Below are positions 1 to 7,186 of a stretch of 13,397 bases of DNA, piece after piece; within the stretch, counting starts at the first letter, position 1; each line of letters starts with the position of its first letter. The notes under the pieces were generated by a model that worked only from the letters and a program-made list of their open reading frames with translations, was not told the origin of the DNA and did no database searches. A program made the translations under genes and the position numbers. Source of the stretch: Treponema sp. (GTDB lineage: Bacteria > Spirochaetota > Spirochaetia > Treponematales > Breznakiellaceae); assembly GCA_031275515.1 (NCBI GenBank), contig JAISOQ010000066.1:1-13397 (forward strand), given 5' to 3'.

Positions 1-62
1 CCCCACCCCGGCCCCCCCGCCCCCCCCCCCCCCCCCGCCCCCCCCCCCCCCCCCCCCCCCCC
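1..62. repeat. C-rich homopolymer block at window edge
   Basis: The first 62 bases are C except for an A at 5 and G at 10, 11, 19 and 37; the longest pure run is 25 C (38-62). It is followed by AT-rich DNA beginning ATAGAC. It may be a genuine slippage-prone homopolymer, since a second pure C tract lies at 11174-11193. It may equally be a contig-end artefact, because two-colour Illumina chemistry writes poly-G when signal is lost and the scattered G and A bases look like noise. I cannot tell which. Confidence 0.7.
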
Positions 63-189
63 ATAGACAAAATTGACAATAAATTGTTCATAAAAAAGAA
101 CCTCCTGGCAGATAGGTGAGATACGCTATGCGCATGGGCTATTCTACCACGGAGCGGGGAAGTATGAACCGAACAGAATACTCCGGCGT

Positions 190-579
190 TCATGCTCTGT
201 TCACGCCCGGCGGAACGCCCAGTGTCCCGCCTTTTGAGGTCTGACCCCCGTTTGTTTTAAATTCCGCCGGACTCACATTAAAATAATCATATTTAGCCAT
301 GTCCACCCGGCCTGCATCCGAAACTTCCACCCCTTCTGCGCGTAACAGGGCGATCTGCGTTTCCCTGCCCCTGCAGCTTTCCAGAGCGATGGAACCGTCG
401 GAGCGGATGATGCGATGCCAGGGGAGCGCGCAGGCCCCGGACAGGGAATGTAACGTCCGGACGACCTGACGCGCTCCATTGGGGAGGCCCGCTGCCCGGG
501 CCACATCCCGGTAACAAGCGACGCAGCCCGGAGGGATGGAGCGAAGGCAGTCAACGATACGACGGGTGGTTTCATTCAT
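190..579 (-). CDS. Alkyltransferase-like (ATL) protein, MGMT family
   Basis: The 129-aa product matches the DNA-binding domain of O6-alkylguanine-DNA alkyltransferases. The active-site PCHR is replaced by P53-W54-H55-R56, so the acceptor cysteine is absent and the protein cannot transfer alkyl groups. Trp at this position is typical of ATL proteins, which bind O6-alkylguanine and flag it for nucleotide excision repair. Tyr23 and Arg37 (in NGARQVV) sit where the family has its DNA-contact tyrosine and arginine finger. I chose the ATG at 579 because homology begins there (MNETTRRIVD); it overlaps the TGA of the upstream membrane-protein gene by 8 bases, implying translational coupling. Residues from about 100 onward have no family counterpart and appear to be read from repeat DNA (see findings). 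Confidence 0.9.
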   Translation of the reverse strand: MNETTRRIVDCLRSIPPGCVACYRDVARAAGLPNGARQVVRTLHSLSGACALPWHRIIRSDGSIALESCRGRETQIALLRAEGVEVSDAGRVDMAKYDYFNVSPAEFKTNGGQTSKGGTLGVPPGVNRA

Positions 580-2389
580 GCTGATAAGCAAGGTCGATAA
601 GGGACAGAATAAATAAGAGAAAAGCGCCGGCAAAGGTGACAATCAGAGCAGGAACAAGGGACAGGGAAAGAACAAGCGAGATACCCAGGATGCTCATGGT
701 AGCCCGGTAGATGCGTATCACCTCGGCGAAGATCACCGGGAGAATAAAAAGCATGGGAATAATCAGGTACCGGGGCCGCCGGACGGCGCGGTAACGCCAG
801 CCTATGGTGATAATCAGGATCAGGAGGGCCAGAAAGTAGGACGGCTCGGCAAAACGGCTGAGGATCTCCGCCGCGAATACCTGGGGCACATAGCCGTAAG
901 CGCCCAAAGTTTTTTCGGCGGTAAAAAGATCCCCGATGAAAACATTGTCTACTCCCCCCCGGCGGACAAGGGTAGACAGAAGGAAATCCTCATAGGGTAT
1001 GTCCAGCATCACCTGGGTGTTGCCCAAATCCACGCCGCCGTCGTCATACCGTATGGAGCCGGGCTGACCGGGACCGCCCCATACCGGTTCCCACCGCCGA
1101 TCCCCATTCTCCCGATCCAGAGCCTGTAAGAGCAGCAGGGTCCGCTTCCGCCCCCCCAGGGTTCTGGGCAGGATTTTGACATATTGGGCTTCAAGACGGT
1201 TTTCAAGCTCTCCGTCTTTGTCAAACACCAGGAGGTCCAGGCCCATCCCGTAGGAATAATCCAGCGATGTCGCCAGAGACTGGATTTGCAAGATCATCCG
1301 GCCATAAGACATTCCGGCGGAGGTCTGACGGGGTATGGAAAAAACCGCTTCGCTTAGAATTTCGCCTAAGGTCAGTTCGGACTCCTCGACGAAGAAGGCG
1401 ATCTCTTCCAGCGACTGTTCACACTCTTGCAGAAATTTGATCATATCCGGATCATTGGGAGTTAACGTCTCAAGCTCTTTGAAAAGGTAATATCCCCGTA
1501 TCCAGTCCTGGGCAATCATCGCCTCATAGCCGGCATTCTTCAACCGGAAAAGCCGTAGCGCCTGGGTTTCCCGGCTGTTCGGCGCCAGGGAAGCAATGGC
1601 GTTCCAGGCGCGGCTTGCGGTCCGGGCCGCCTCCACTGTTTCCATACTGCCTTCCCGGGCAAGACGGCCCGCCAGGGTTGCGAGCCAATGGGCATCGTAA
1701 TACCGCCCTTCCTGGAATGCGGCTTCCGCCTGGGCCAAAGCCTCCGCCGCGTTTACCGGCGTCCACCGGTTTTCCATGTCTGCCCCCTGGCCGTCGGAAG
1801 GCGGAAAGGCAGCCTCCGGCCCTTTCGGACGATTGAAGCGGTATTCATCCATTTCGACGGAAATCACTGTCCGCAGGTCTGCAAGGTCCGGGCTGTCGGG
1901 CCATATCCCTTCGCATACCCCAAGGAACCGGGCCGCCTCAGTCCAATTCCCGGCGGCGGCCTGGGACCGGGCGCGGGCGTTGGACTCCGAAAAAAGCCGG
2001 CCCCGGGAGCGCATATCCACCTCCTGCTCCCAAACCACCGGATAAATCAGAAAACAGAGGAGCCCGTAAACAGCCGTGGCGCCTATGGCGGTGCCAATGG
2101 AACCTTTGAGAGCATTCAAAAATTGAGGGGAAAAAGAAGGAAAATGCCTGCCGTCAAGGGTATTGGAAAGGCCGAAGGGAACAACTATAGCCGACATCGC
2201 CAGGGCCGGGAAAAGATCGAGCCAGTTCAAAATCCCCTGGATAAGCCGCCAGGAACGGGAAAAGCGCGCAAGGGGCGGCGGTTCGCCAGGGAAGATCAGC
2301 CTGAACCCCATCACAATCAAGAAGGACGCCAGGATATAGCAGGTAAAGATCCCCGATGGAGAAAGCAGCGCTTCTTTTTTTAGTTTCAC
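572..2389 (-). CDS. Membrane protein with TPR-like repeats, unknown function
   Basis: This is a 605-aa protein that I do not recognise beyond its architecture. Hydrophobic segments lie at about 14-34, 55-75 and 97-119, then a long soluble region (120-510), then a hydrophobic C-terminus with three or four helices (517-598). The soluble part has helical-pair repeats resembling TPRs at about 139-172, 213-247 and 289-322, so it may be a protein-interaction platform. Residues about 380-500 look beta-rich. The start is GTG at 2389, inside the TGA of the preceding gene (4-base GTGA overlap), with AGGAGG 8 bases upstream. The gene is coupled to the 304-aa membrane protein before it and the ATL gene after it. 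The two membrane proteins plausibly form one complex; that is inference from overlap only. Confidence 0.85.
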   Translation of the reverse strand: MKLKKEALLSPSGIFTCYILASFLIVMGFRLIFPGEPPPLARFSRSWRLIQGILNWLDLFPALAMSAIVVPFGLSNTLDGRHFPSFSPQFLNALKGSIGTAIGATAVYGLLCFLIYPVVWEQEVDMRSRGRLFSESNARARSQAAAGNWTEAARFLGVCEGIWPDSPDLADLRTVISVEMDEYRFNRPKGPEAAFPPSDGQGADMENRWTPVNAAEALAQAEAAFQEGRYYDAHWLATLAGRLAREGSMETVEAARTASRAWNAIASLAPNSRETQALRLFRLKNAGYEAMIAQDWIRGYYLFKELETLTPNDPDMIKFLQECEQSLEEIAFFVEESELTLGEILSEAVFSIPRQTSAGMSYGRMILQIQSLATSLDYSYGMGLDLLVFDKDGELENRLEAQYVKILPRTLGGRKRTLLLLQALDRENGDRRWEPVWGGPGQPGSIRYDDGGVDLGNTQVMLDIPYEDFLLSTLVRRGGVDNVFIGDLFTAEKTLGAYGYVPQVFAAEILSRFAEPSYFLALLILIITIGWRYRAVRRPRYLIIPMLFILPVIFAEVIRIYRATMSILGISLVLSLSLVPALIVTFAGAFLLFILSLIDLAYQHE

Positions 2390-3300
2390 GGTGAGGTCCT
2401 CCTGCTTCGGGCCAGATTAGCCAGAAGGGTATACACGATGACCAGAAGGGCCGCCCCACAGAAAACAGCGGGGCTGATTATGGCTTGAGGAATGTCCTTT
2501 TTCAGAAATAACCTGATGAATTGCTGTATCTCCTCAGAATCGAGGAAAGCCCCGCCGGCCAGTATGCCCCGGAAGACCAGCGCGCCCAGAAAGGCGTTGG
2601 CCAGAGGCCAGGAAGTCAGTTCCATGATGAAACGGAGGGAAGACAAGAGAAAGCAAAGAGCCCCCAGGTACATACCAAAGGGGATAAGCCCCTGGTGCAG
2701 CCGGTCCCAAAACTGCGTCCCCAGGAGAGAAAAATCAATGACTAAACTGGCCATTAAATAAGATCCCCCTATCCTGAAAGGAACAGGAGGCAGGGTAAAG
2801 CCGCCCCTGACGGGCGCCAGGGTTTTCTGGTAGCCAAGGGACCTGTCGGGGACGGCTATCACCCGGGGACTGGCCGGATTTGAGGGATCGTCCAGGAAGA
2901 CCACCGAAGTATCCCCCTGGGTAAGGATGAGTCCCGGCGCTCCCAGCGCAGGGGGCGTAACCTGTCCCGGCAGCGCTGCGAAGGTTTCCGCCTGGCGCAG
3001 TCCCAGATATGCCCCGGTCGTAAAGCCGCAGGACAAGATGAAGACGCACAGAATACTTAAAGGGCCGGAGAAGGACTTTTGAGCGGAATAGCTGAGGGTC
3101 AGCAAAATTGATACATACATGGCTACAGGAAGCGCCCATTGGCCCGCTGAAATCAATGCGGCGAAAATCTCTATGGGTTCGGCGGGAATATAGCGGACAA
3201 CCTCTATCCACCCATAGAGATACCTGATTGCAGAAGCAGCCAATAAAATCACTACAAAACAAACGCTAAAAAAGAGCGCTATCTGTGTAAGAGCCTTCAC
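2386..3300 (-). CDS. Six-helix membrane protein, unknown function
   Basis: The 304-aa product has three hydrophobic helices at about 6-26, 45-70 and 81-101, a hydrophilic segment of about 100 residues (102-200) with beta-strand character, and three further helices at about 207-226, 232-250 and 273-295. This three-helix, soluble, three-helix layout is reminiscent of LptF/LptG permeases, but I see no family motif and the protein is shorter, so I do not make that call. The start is GTG at 3300. A TAA lies in frame four codons upstream, so no longer start exists, and the Shine-Dalgarno is poor (AAGGG abutting the start). It is first in a three-gene overlapping run with the 605-aa protein and the ATL protein. 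Confidence 0.8.
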   Translation of the reverse strand: MKALTQIALFFSVCFVVILLAASAIRYLYGWIEVVRYIPAEPIEIFAALISAGQWALPVAMYVSILLTLSYSAQKSFSGPLSILCVFILSCGFTTGAYLGLRQAETFAALPGQVTPPALGAPGLILTQGDTSVVFLDDPSNPASPRVIAVPDRSLGYQKTLAPVRGGFTLPPVPFRIGGSYLMASLVIDFSLLGTQFWDRLHQGLIPFGMYLGALCFLLSSLRFIMELTSWPLANAFLGALVFRGILAGGAFLDSEEIQQFIRLFLKKDIPQAIISPAVFCGAALLVIVYTLLANLARSRRTSP

Positions 3301-3649
3301 CCCTTAAACGTAGCATGAGGAAACTTCTCTTTGCAAGAGTAGGCCTGTCCCAAAACCAAGAGTAAATTTTTTTCCACACATTATTCACAGCCAAATATTG
3401 TTTTTGTTCGATAGATATACAGCCGCTTTCGGCTCCAAAATCCTGATTTGCCTTTTAAAATCGGCAGCTATTCCGGCTGTGAATTATAAATCATTACAGT
3501 ATAAGGAAATACACGATTAAGAAAATTTATCTCCGGATAAAACAAGCTGCTCTGTATACAAACAGATACACAAAACAACACATTCCAAATATATATACAA
3601 GTTATCCACAGATAATTAACATATACGGATAGAAACCGCCCTGCCGGTT
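3301..3649. other. AT-rich gap with DnaA-box-like sites
   Basis: This 349-base gap lies downstream of pspA and upstream of the 304-aa membrane gene, both on the minus strand. It is much more AT-rich than its flanks. It holds TTTTCCACA (3370-3378), TTATTCACA (3381-3389) and TTATCCACA (3602-3610), all fitting the relaxed DnaA box TTWTNCACA, plus the near-match TGTGAATTA (3477-3485) on the other strand. It also holds the string CTGTCCCAAAAC (3346-3357), shared with the hairpin near 5479. A 61-codon frame here is not convincing. I see no strong promoter for the 304-aa gene. Confidence 0.5.
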
Positions 3650-3663
3650 TCAATTTTTATCCG
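3626..3663 (-). terminator. Hairpin spanning the pspA stop codon, possible terminator
   Basis: GAAACCG (3632-3638) pairs with CGGTTTC (3645-3651) over a 6-base loop. An outer CGGATA (3626-3631) / TATCCG (3658-3663) extends the stem with a 6-base bulge on one side. The structure covers the pspA TGA at 3650-3652. On the minus strand no U-run follows. On the plus strand the inner hairpin is followed by AATTTTTA, so it could also stop plus-strand transcription. Direction is uncertain. Confidence 0.4.
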
Positions 3664-4342
3664 GCAGAGCTTTCATCTTCTCCTTCAATTCCAAAAGCAT
3701 ACGGTCCGCAGAGGCGTCCGATTTTTCCAGTTCCGCAAAACGTTTTTCCAGATTGGCGTCAGCGGAAACATCCTCCAACTCCTGGGCGGCTTCGGCTTCC
3801 GCCTCCATCTGGTCAACCTTCTTGGCCATCCGGTCAAAGGCGTCAAAAGCCGTCCGGTTGCCGGATACGCTGGAAATAGTCGATTGTATCTTTTGCTGGG
3901 CTTCCGCCCGTTTTGCCCGGGCAATAAGGAGGTTTTTCTTCCGCTGGGCCTCTTCTATTTTATTCTGAAGCTCCCGCAGGGCTTCTTTTAGCTTCTCCAC
4001 CGAAGCCTTTTGAGCTTCCCATTGTTTACGGTATTCCGCCGCATTATTGTTGTATTCCTGTTTGCGGAGAAGGGCCTCCCGGGCCAGGTCATCTTTTCCG
4101 GCCTGAACCGCCAGCATTGCCTTCCGCTCCCATTCCTGGGCCTGAGCCTCCTGGTTTTGCAGTTCCCGTTCCAGTTTCTTCTCATCCGCAATGGCCAGGG
4201 CGACCGCTTTCTTGGATTCAATCAGCTGCTCATTCATATCAATAAGCAGTTGATTAAGCATTTTTTCAGGCTTTTCCGCTTTATTGATCAAATCATTTAC
4301 ATTTGAAGAAATAAGAGTTTTTAATCGTGAAAAAATACCCAT
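3650..4342 (-). CDS. pspA: PspA/IM30 family envelope-stress protein
   Basis: The 230-aa product is a PspA/IM30 (Vipp1) family protein, an ESCRT-III-like peripheral membrane protein that coats and stabilises stressed inner membrane. The N-terminus MGIFSRLKTLISSNVNDLIN gives the amphipathic helix and the start of the first core helix. The family-typical segment EKPEKMLNQLLIDM follows. Residues about 25-200 are a long Glu/Lys/Ala/Gln-rich coiled coil with few helix breakers, and the length matches the family. The ATG at 4342 has GGAGG upstream at good spacing. It lies 37 bases behind the YbjN-like gene and is last in a STAS-YbjN-PspA run, so it is probably co-transcribed from the promoter near 5578. 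I see no PspF-like regulator in the window. Confidence 0.93.
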   Translation of the reverse strand: MGIFSRLKTLISSNVNDLINKAEKPEKMLNQLLIDMNEQLIESKKAVALAIADEKKLERELQNQEAQAQEWERKAMLAVQAGKDDLAREALLRKQEYNNNAAEYRKQWEAQKASVEKLKEALRELQNKIEEAQRKKNLLIARAKRAEAQQKIQSTISSVSGNRTAFDAFDRMAKKVDQMEAEAEAAQELEDVSADANLEKRFAELEKSDASADRMLLELKEKMKALPDKN

Positions 4343-4379
4343 ATTCCTGACCTCCCCATATATCCGGTATAACCGGCGG

Positions 4380-4805
4380 CTATTCCTGCACCGCTTTTTG
4401 CGCCGCTTCCTGCGCCGCTTCCGTTTCCTGCCGGTATTTCGACAAAATAGGATAATGCTGAACCAAGGCTAAACTGAAGGCATCCAGGGTAGACCTAAAT
4501 TCGCCGTAATCCATGGTTTCATAGTCCTGGGTGTTAATCAAAACTATTTTATCGTCTTCCAGGGCATAGGCGCCGTGGAGTACATCATTGGCATTCAATT
4601 CCAGCAGCCTGGTGAATAACTCCAGACGATTCGTCCTGGGGGCATCCATCACCACTACCCGGAAAACAACCAGCGGATCCGCATACATAACGGCAATATC
4701 CGCCAAATTATGCTCAGGATCATCAATCAGCCATAGATCAGGGCTGATTTCCCGGTAGGTAAGCATCAAATCAATAAGATATTGCTCAATTTTGTTTTTT
4801 TCCAT
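4380..4805 (-). CDS. YbjN domain-containing protein
   Basis: This 141-aa protein resembles the YbjN family, which has a fold like type III secretion chaperones (CesT-like). Supporting features are an acidic alpha/beta body, the pattern LFTRLLELNANDVLHGAYAL near residues 63-82 (a helix followed by an aromatic/hydrophobic strand), and a predicted C-terminal helix after LVQHYP. The last 20 or so residues are an Ala/Gln/Glu-rich helix (EAAQEAAQKAV). The ATG at 4805 is preceded by GGAGGG at proper distance. It sits 46 bases after the STAS protein and 37 bases before pspA, so it probably works with PspA. No enzymatic function is indicated. In E. coli YbjN is linked to stress and motility regulation; carrying that over is inference. 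Confidence 0.78.
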   Translation of the reverse strand: MEKNKIEQYLIDLMLTYREISPDLWLIDDPEHNLADIAVMYADPLVVFRVVVMDAPRTNRLELFTRLLELNANDVLHGAYALEDDKIVLINTQDYETMDYGEFRSTLDAFSLALVQHYPILSKYRQETEAAQEAAQKAVQE

Positions 4806-4851
4806 AAAACCCTCCGTAATGTACGGTCTAAAGGCCCTTTGCCGTGGCTGG

Positions 4852-5403
4852 TCAGCCTAAAAACACCTGCCCGGCATTGTCTATCGCCAGGATAGCTTTA
4901 CATTGCGAACAGCGAAACCGGCCCGGTTTTGTCGCCTTAAGCTTCTTGAAACAAATAGGGCAGTCGAAAACTTTGGGAAACATGGCGGCCCCGGGCATTG
5001 CAGACCCGCCGCGAAAGAAATCCAACGATTCATCTAAGGTATTTCTGATATTAAAGAACTGGGAAAACCCCAAAAGTTGAAATACTTCAAACACTTTAGG
5101 CTGAATTTCCTGCAATACCAGATCCCCCCCAAGGGGCTTAACCGATTTCAGGAAAGCAGTAAACGACCCGATACCCGTAGAGGACACATAATTAAGCCCC
5201 CCGCATTGAAATATCAACCGCTTATAGCCATGCTCAATGGCTTTAGCAATACGTTTTTGGAAATAGCTTGAATTATACGTATCTATGTAGCCCATCAAAT
5301 GAAGGATCAGGCAGCCGTCTATCTCGCTCACTTGTTGAAGCTTTATTTTAAGGCTTTCATCCCTTTCATCATCAAAACCCGGAACTATATCATTATTAGT
5401 CAT
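4852..5403 (-). CDS. STAS-domain protein with C-terminal zinc ribbon
   Basis: The 183-aa product has a STAS (anti-sigma-factor-antagonist) domain at about 17-130. The motif NYVSSTGIGSF (71-81) aligns with the phosphoacceptor loop of SpoIIAA-like proteins; Ser75 corresponds to the phosphorylated serine. Behind it are two CxxC knuckles, C148-P-I-C151 and C165-S-Q-C168, which should form a zinc ribbon. The likely role is a partner-switching regulator controlled by a serine kinase and PP2C phosphatase, neither of which is in the window. I chose the ATG at 5403 (AAGGAAG upstream) rather than upstream in-frame starts, because those run into a strong promoter at 5555-5583 and an untranslated hairpin. 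It is first gene of a run with the YbjN-like protein and PspA. Confidence 0.85.
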   Translation of the reverse strand: MTNNDIVPGFDDERDESLKIKLQQVSEIDGCLILHLMGYIDTYNSSYFQKRIAKAIEHGYKRLIFQCGGLNYVSSTGIGSFTAFLKSVKPLGGDLVLQEIQPKVFEVFQLLGFSQFFNIRNTLDESLDFFRGGSAMPGAAMFPKVFDCPICFKKLKATKPGRFRCSQCKAILAIDNAGQVFLG

Positions 5404-5475
5404 GACACTTCCTTTAATAAAATCCATTATCCCCGGCACAAGCTGCCAGATAAGCATCAAAAAATAATATAATCG

Positions 5476-5509
5476 AGTCTGTCCCAAAACTCCAGCCTTG
5501 GGACAGGCT
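5476..5509. repeat. 12-bp stem hairpin in the STAS-gene leader
   Basis: CTGTCCCAA (5479-5487) pairs with TTGGGACAG (5498-5506) around a 10-base loop; three further pairs (one wobble) extend the stem to 5476-5509. It lies between the predicted promoter (5555-5583, minus) and the STAS start at 5403, so it would be in the 5' untranslated leader. No U-run follows directly on either strand. The string CTGTCCCAAAAC recurs once at 3346-3357 without the second arm. Confidence 0.7.
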
Positions 5510-5554
5510 TTAATCAATATACTATAAAACCACCATTTAAACAATGATCTTTTT

Positions 5555-5583
5555 ATTCTACAAATTTCCCCCAGGTTTGTCAA
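5555..5583 (-). promoter_or_regulatory. Sigma70-type promoter for the STAS-YbjN-pspA run
   Basis: Read on the minus strand, TTGACA (5583-5578, perfect -35) and TAGAAT (5560-5555, one mismatch to TATAAT) are separated by exactly 17 bases. Transcription would start near 5548, giving a leader of about 145 bases that contains the hairpin at 5476-5509. This is the best promoter in the window. It lies between the end of mscS (5630) and the STAS gene, which separates the two runs. Confidence 0.7.
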
Positions 5584-5598
5584 ATGGCCAGATTAAGC

Positions 5599-5621
5599 GC
5601 GGGAAGGCAGGACCGTCCCGC
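5599..5621 (-). terminator. Weak hairpin after mscS
   Basis: GCGGGA (5599-5604) and TCCCGC (5616-5621) form a 6-bp GC-rich stem with an 11-base loop, 9 bases beyond the mscS stop. No U-tract follows on the minus strand (GCTTAATC), so it is at best a weak or factor-assisted terminator. Confidence 0.3.
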
Positions 5622-5629
5622 TCTGCCGC

Positions 5630-7171
5630 CTACCGGCTGAGCGTATCGGTAAGATGTATTACATTACCGGTTGCTTTGTCCGCAGGTTCGGCGCCGGGCA
5701 GTTTAGCCGGTGTTTCCGACAGAATACGGACCTGATACGATGGCGCCGTAAGGTCTATATTTGCCGCCTTAAATCCGTCTTGCAGGTTCTGGTAGAGTTC
5801 CGAATAAATGGCGGGAACCCGCTCCACCTGCTTAGTATAGGCGTTAATCTGATAGCGTGCGTAAAAGTCATCCAGGGCGGTCTGGAGGACAAAGGGCTTG
5901 GGCGTGTCCAACACGCCGTTCGTTTTCATTGCGGCGGCAATGAGTATCTCGTGAACCGTGGTCCAGGGAACAGTATAGCCCATAGTAACATCCGCATGAA
6001 GGATCAGCCCATTTTCATCTTCGTCTGAAGATGTATTATAATTGATGATACTGGAACTCAGAATCATCATATTGGGAAACGTAACGTACTCGTTCTTGTG
6101 GGTCCTGATCCGAACTACCATCAGGGTCTTTTCCACGACGAATCCCGTCGTCTCTTGAATCCGAATCCTGTCGCCGATTTTGAAAGGCCGCATGTAGGTG
6201 ATAACAAGCCCGGCGATCAGGTTTCCTATGGCGGAGGTTGAACCCAGGGAAAAGATGAGTCCCGCAAAAACGGTAACGCCCTGAAAAATAGGAGACCCCG
6301 ACCCCGGAAGGTAGGGATACACCATCGCCACGGTAAAGGCGTACAGGAGAATCCGCAGTATATTGAAGGTCGGCTGCGCCCAGTCAGGGTAAAATCCGGA
6401 TATAACCAGTCTTTCCCGCTCAATTTGAGTGGCGAAAAATTTCAGCCCCTTGATGACATACCGGGTTAACAACAGAATGATGATAATAGTAATCAGGCTT
6501 GGGATATACTTGACGGTATTAAGGAGGATGTTTTTTATGGGCGTCAGGATATAGTTGAAAAGCGTGGAAGCCAGGTTCTTCGTCAGAGGGAAAAGGCTGA
6601 ACACAATGGGAATAGTGATAAAAAGCTGAAAGGCGGTAACGATATACTTAACTACCCTCAGCCCCAGCAGCAACATGTTGACCATCTGTCCCGTCGTTAA
6701 AAGGTTCAAGTTTTTAATAGACAGAGGCTTGAGTTTGCGCCCTCCCCAGAAGGCCAGTTTTTTCTTGAAGCGGTCAAAGAGCCGCCAGACGAACCGGATT
6801 AACAGCACCTGGGCGGCAATGATGCCCAAGGCTATCCCAATCCGCCGGAGATAGTCCAGTACCACTTCCGAATCCAGGGCTATCTTTTTTTCAAGAGCCA
6901 GGACGGAATCCTCCCCCGTAACGACAGCCGGAGGGGTTGAGTCAGCCGGCGCGGCCAATGATCCAAGAGTACTGCCGGCCATTGTACCAGTACCAGTCTG
7001 CGGGGCGGCTGGCGGTTCTGAAGAAGCCGGAGCGAGGCTTTTTTCCGCAGAGGCTGCGCCGTTAATAGAAGTTCCTTCATCCTCCGCCGCAAGAAGGCCT
7101 GGAAAAAACAGGGCGCTGGTCATAAACGCTAAAAACAACAGGCCCATTAAAAATCGCCGGAAACTGGGCAT
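5630..7171 (-). CDS. Mechanosensitive channel, MscS family
   Basis: The 513-aa protein begins with a signal-peptide-like segment (RRF, then hydrophobic 7-28). An Ala/Pro/Thr/Ser-rich linker follows (about 33-90), likely periplasmic. Hydrophobic helices are at about 108-130, 162-195, 203-240 and 267-290. The MscS pore and beta domain run from about 294 to 480: the pore helix is rich in Gly/Ala/Ser (FAGLIFSLGSTSAIGNLIAG, 302-321), followed by the family signature YMRPFKIGDRIRI (326-338) and the strand ending VTFPNMMILSSSIINY. It is larger than E. coli MscS (286 aa) and closer to the extended MscS-like class. The likely role is release of solutes on hypo-osmotic shock. The ATG at 7171 has GGAGG at good spacing. 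It follows thrC by 15 bases and is probably co-transcribed with it, though the functions are unrelated. Confidence 0.92.
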   Translation of the reverse strand: MPSFRRFLMGLLFLAFMTSALFFPGLLAAEDEGTSINGAASAEKSLAPASSEPPAAPQTGTGTMAGSTLGSLAAPADSTPPAVVTGEDSVLALEKKIALDSEVVLDYLRRIGIALGIIAAQVLLIRFVWRLFDRFKKKLAFWGGRKLKPLSIKNLNLLTTGQMVNMLLLGLRVVKYIVTAFQLFITIPIVFSLFPLTKNLASTLFNYILTPIKNILLNTVKYIPSLITIIIILLLTRYVIKGLKFFATQIERERLVISGFYPDWAQPTFNILRILLYAFTVAMVYPYLPGSGSPIFQGVTVFAGLIFSLGSTSAIGNLIAGLVITYMRPFKIGDRIRIQETTGFVVEKTLMVVRIRTHKNEYVTFPNMMILSSSIINYNTSSDEDENGLILHADVTMGYTVPWTTVHEILIAAAMKTNGVLDTPKPFVLQTALDDFYARYQINAYTKQVERVPAIYSELYQNLQDGFKAANIDLTAPSYQVRILSETPAKLPGAEPADKATGNVIHLTDTLSR

Positions 7172-7186
7172 AAAACTTCCTCCAAA

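Noticed and set aside
92..117. Terminator for the ATL operon
   Set aside because: ACCT (100-103) / AGGT (114-117) before a T-run on the minus strand is only a 4-bp stem; too weak to call.
580..642. Longer start for the ATL gene (21 extra residues)
   Set aside because: The added segment is the hydrophobic out-of-frame reading of the preceding gene; homology starts at the ATG at 579.
1688..2383. 231-codon plus-strand frame opposite the 605-aa membrane gene
   Set aside because: It is Pro/Arg/Gly-rich with no motif and no good ribosome site; it is the antisense shadow of a better supported gene.
2386..3300. Calling the 304-aa protein LptF or LptG
   Set aside because: Only topology is similar; the N-terminal signature and length of LptF/LptG are missing.
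3468..3653. 61-codon minus frame after pspA
   Set aside because: Composition follows the AT-rich gap, it overlaps the pspA terminator hairpin, and no family or strong ribosome site is seen.
5404..5583. Longer start for the STAS protein (60 extra residues)
   Set aside because: It would place the predicted promoter and the leader hairpin inside the coding region, and the ATG at 5403 has its own ribosome site.
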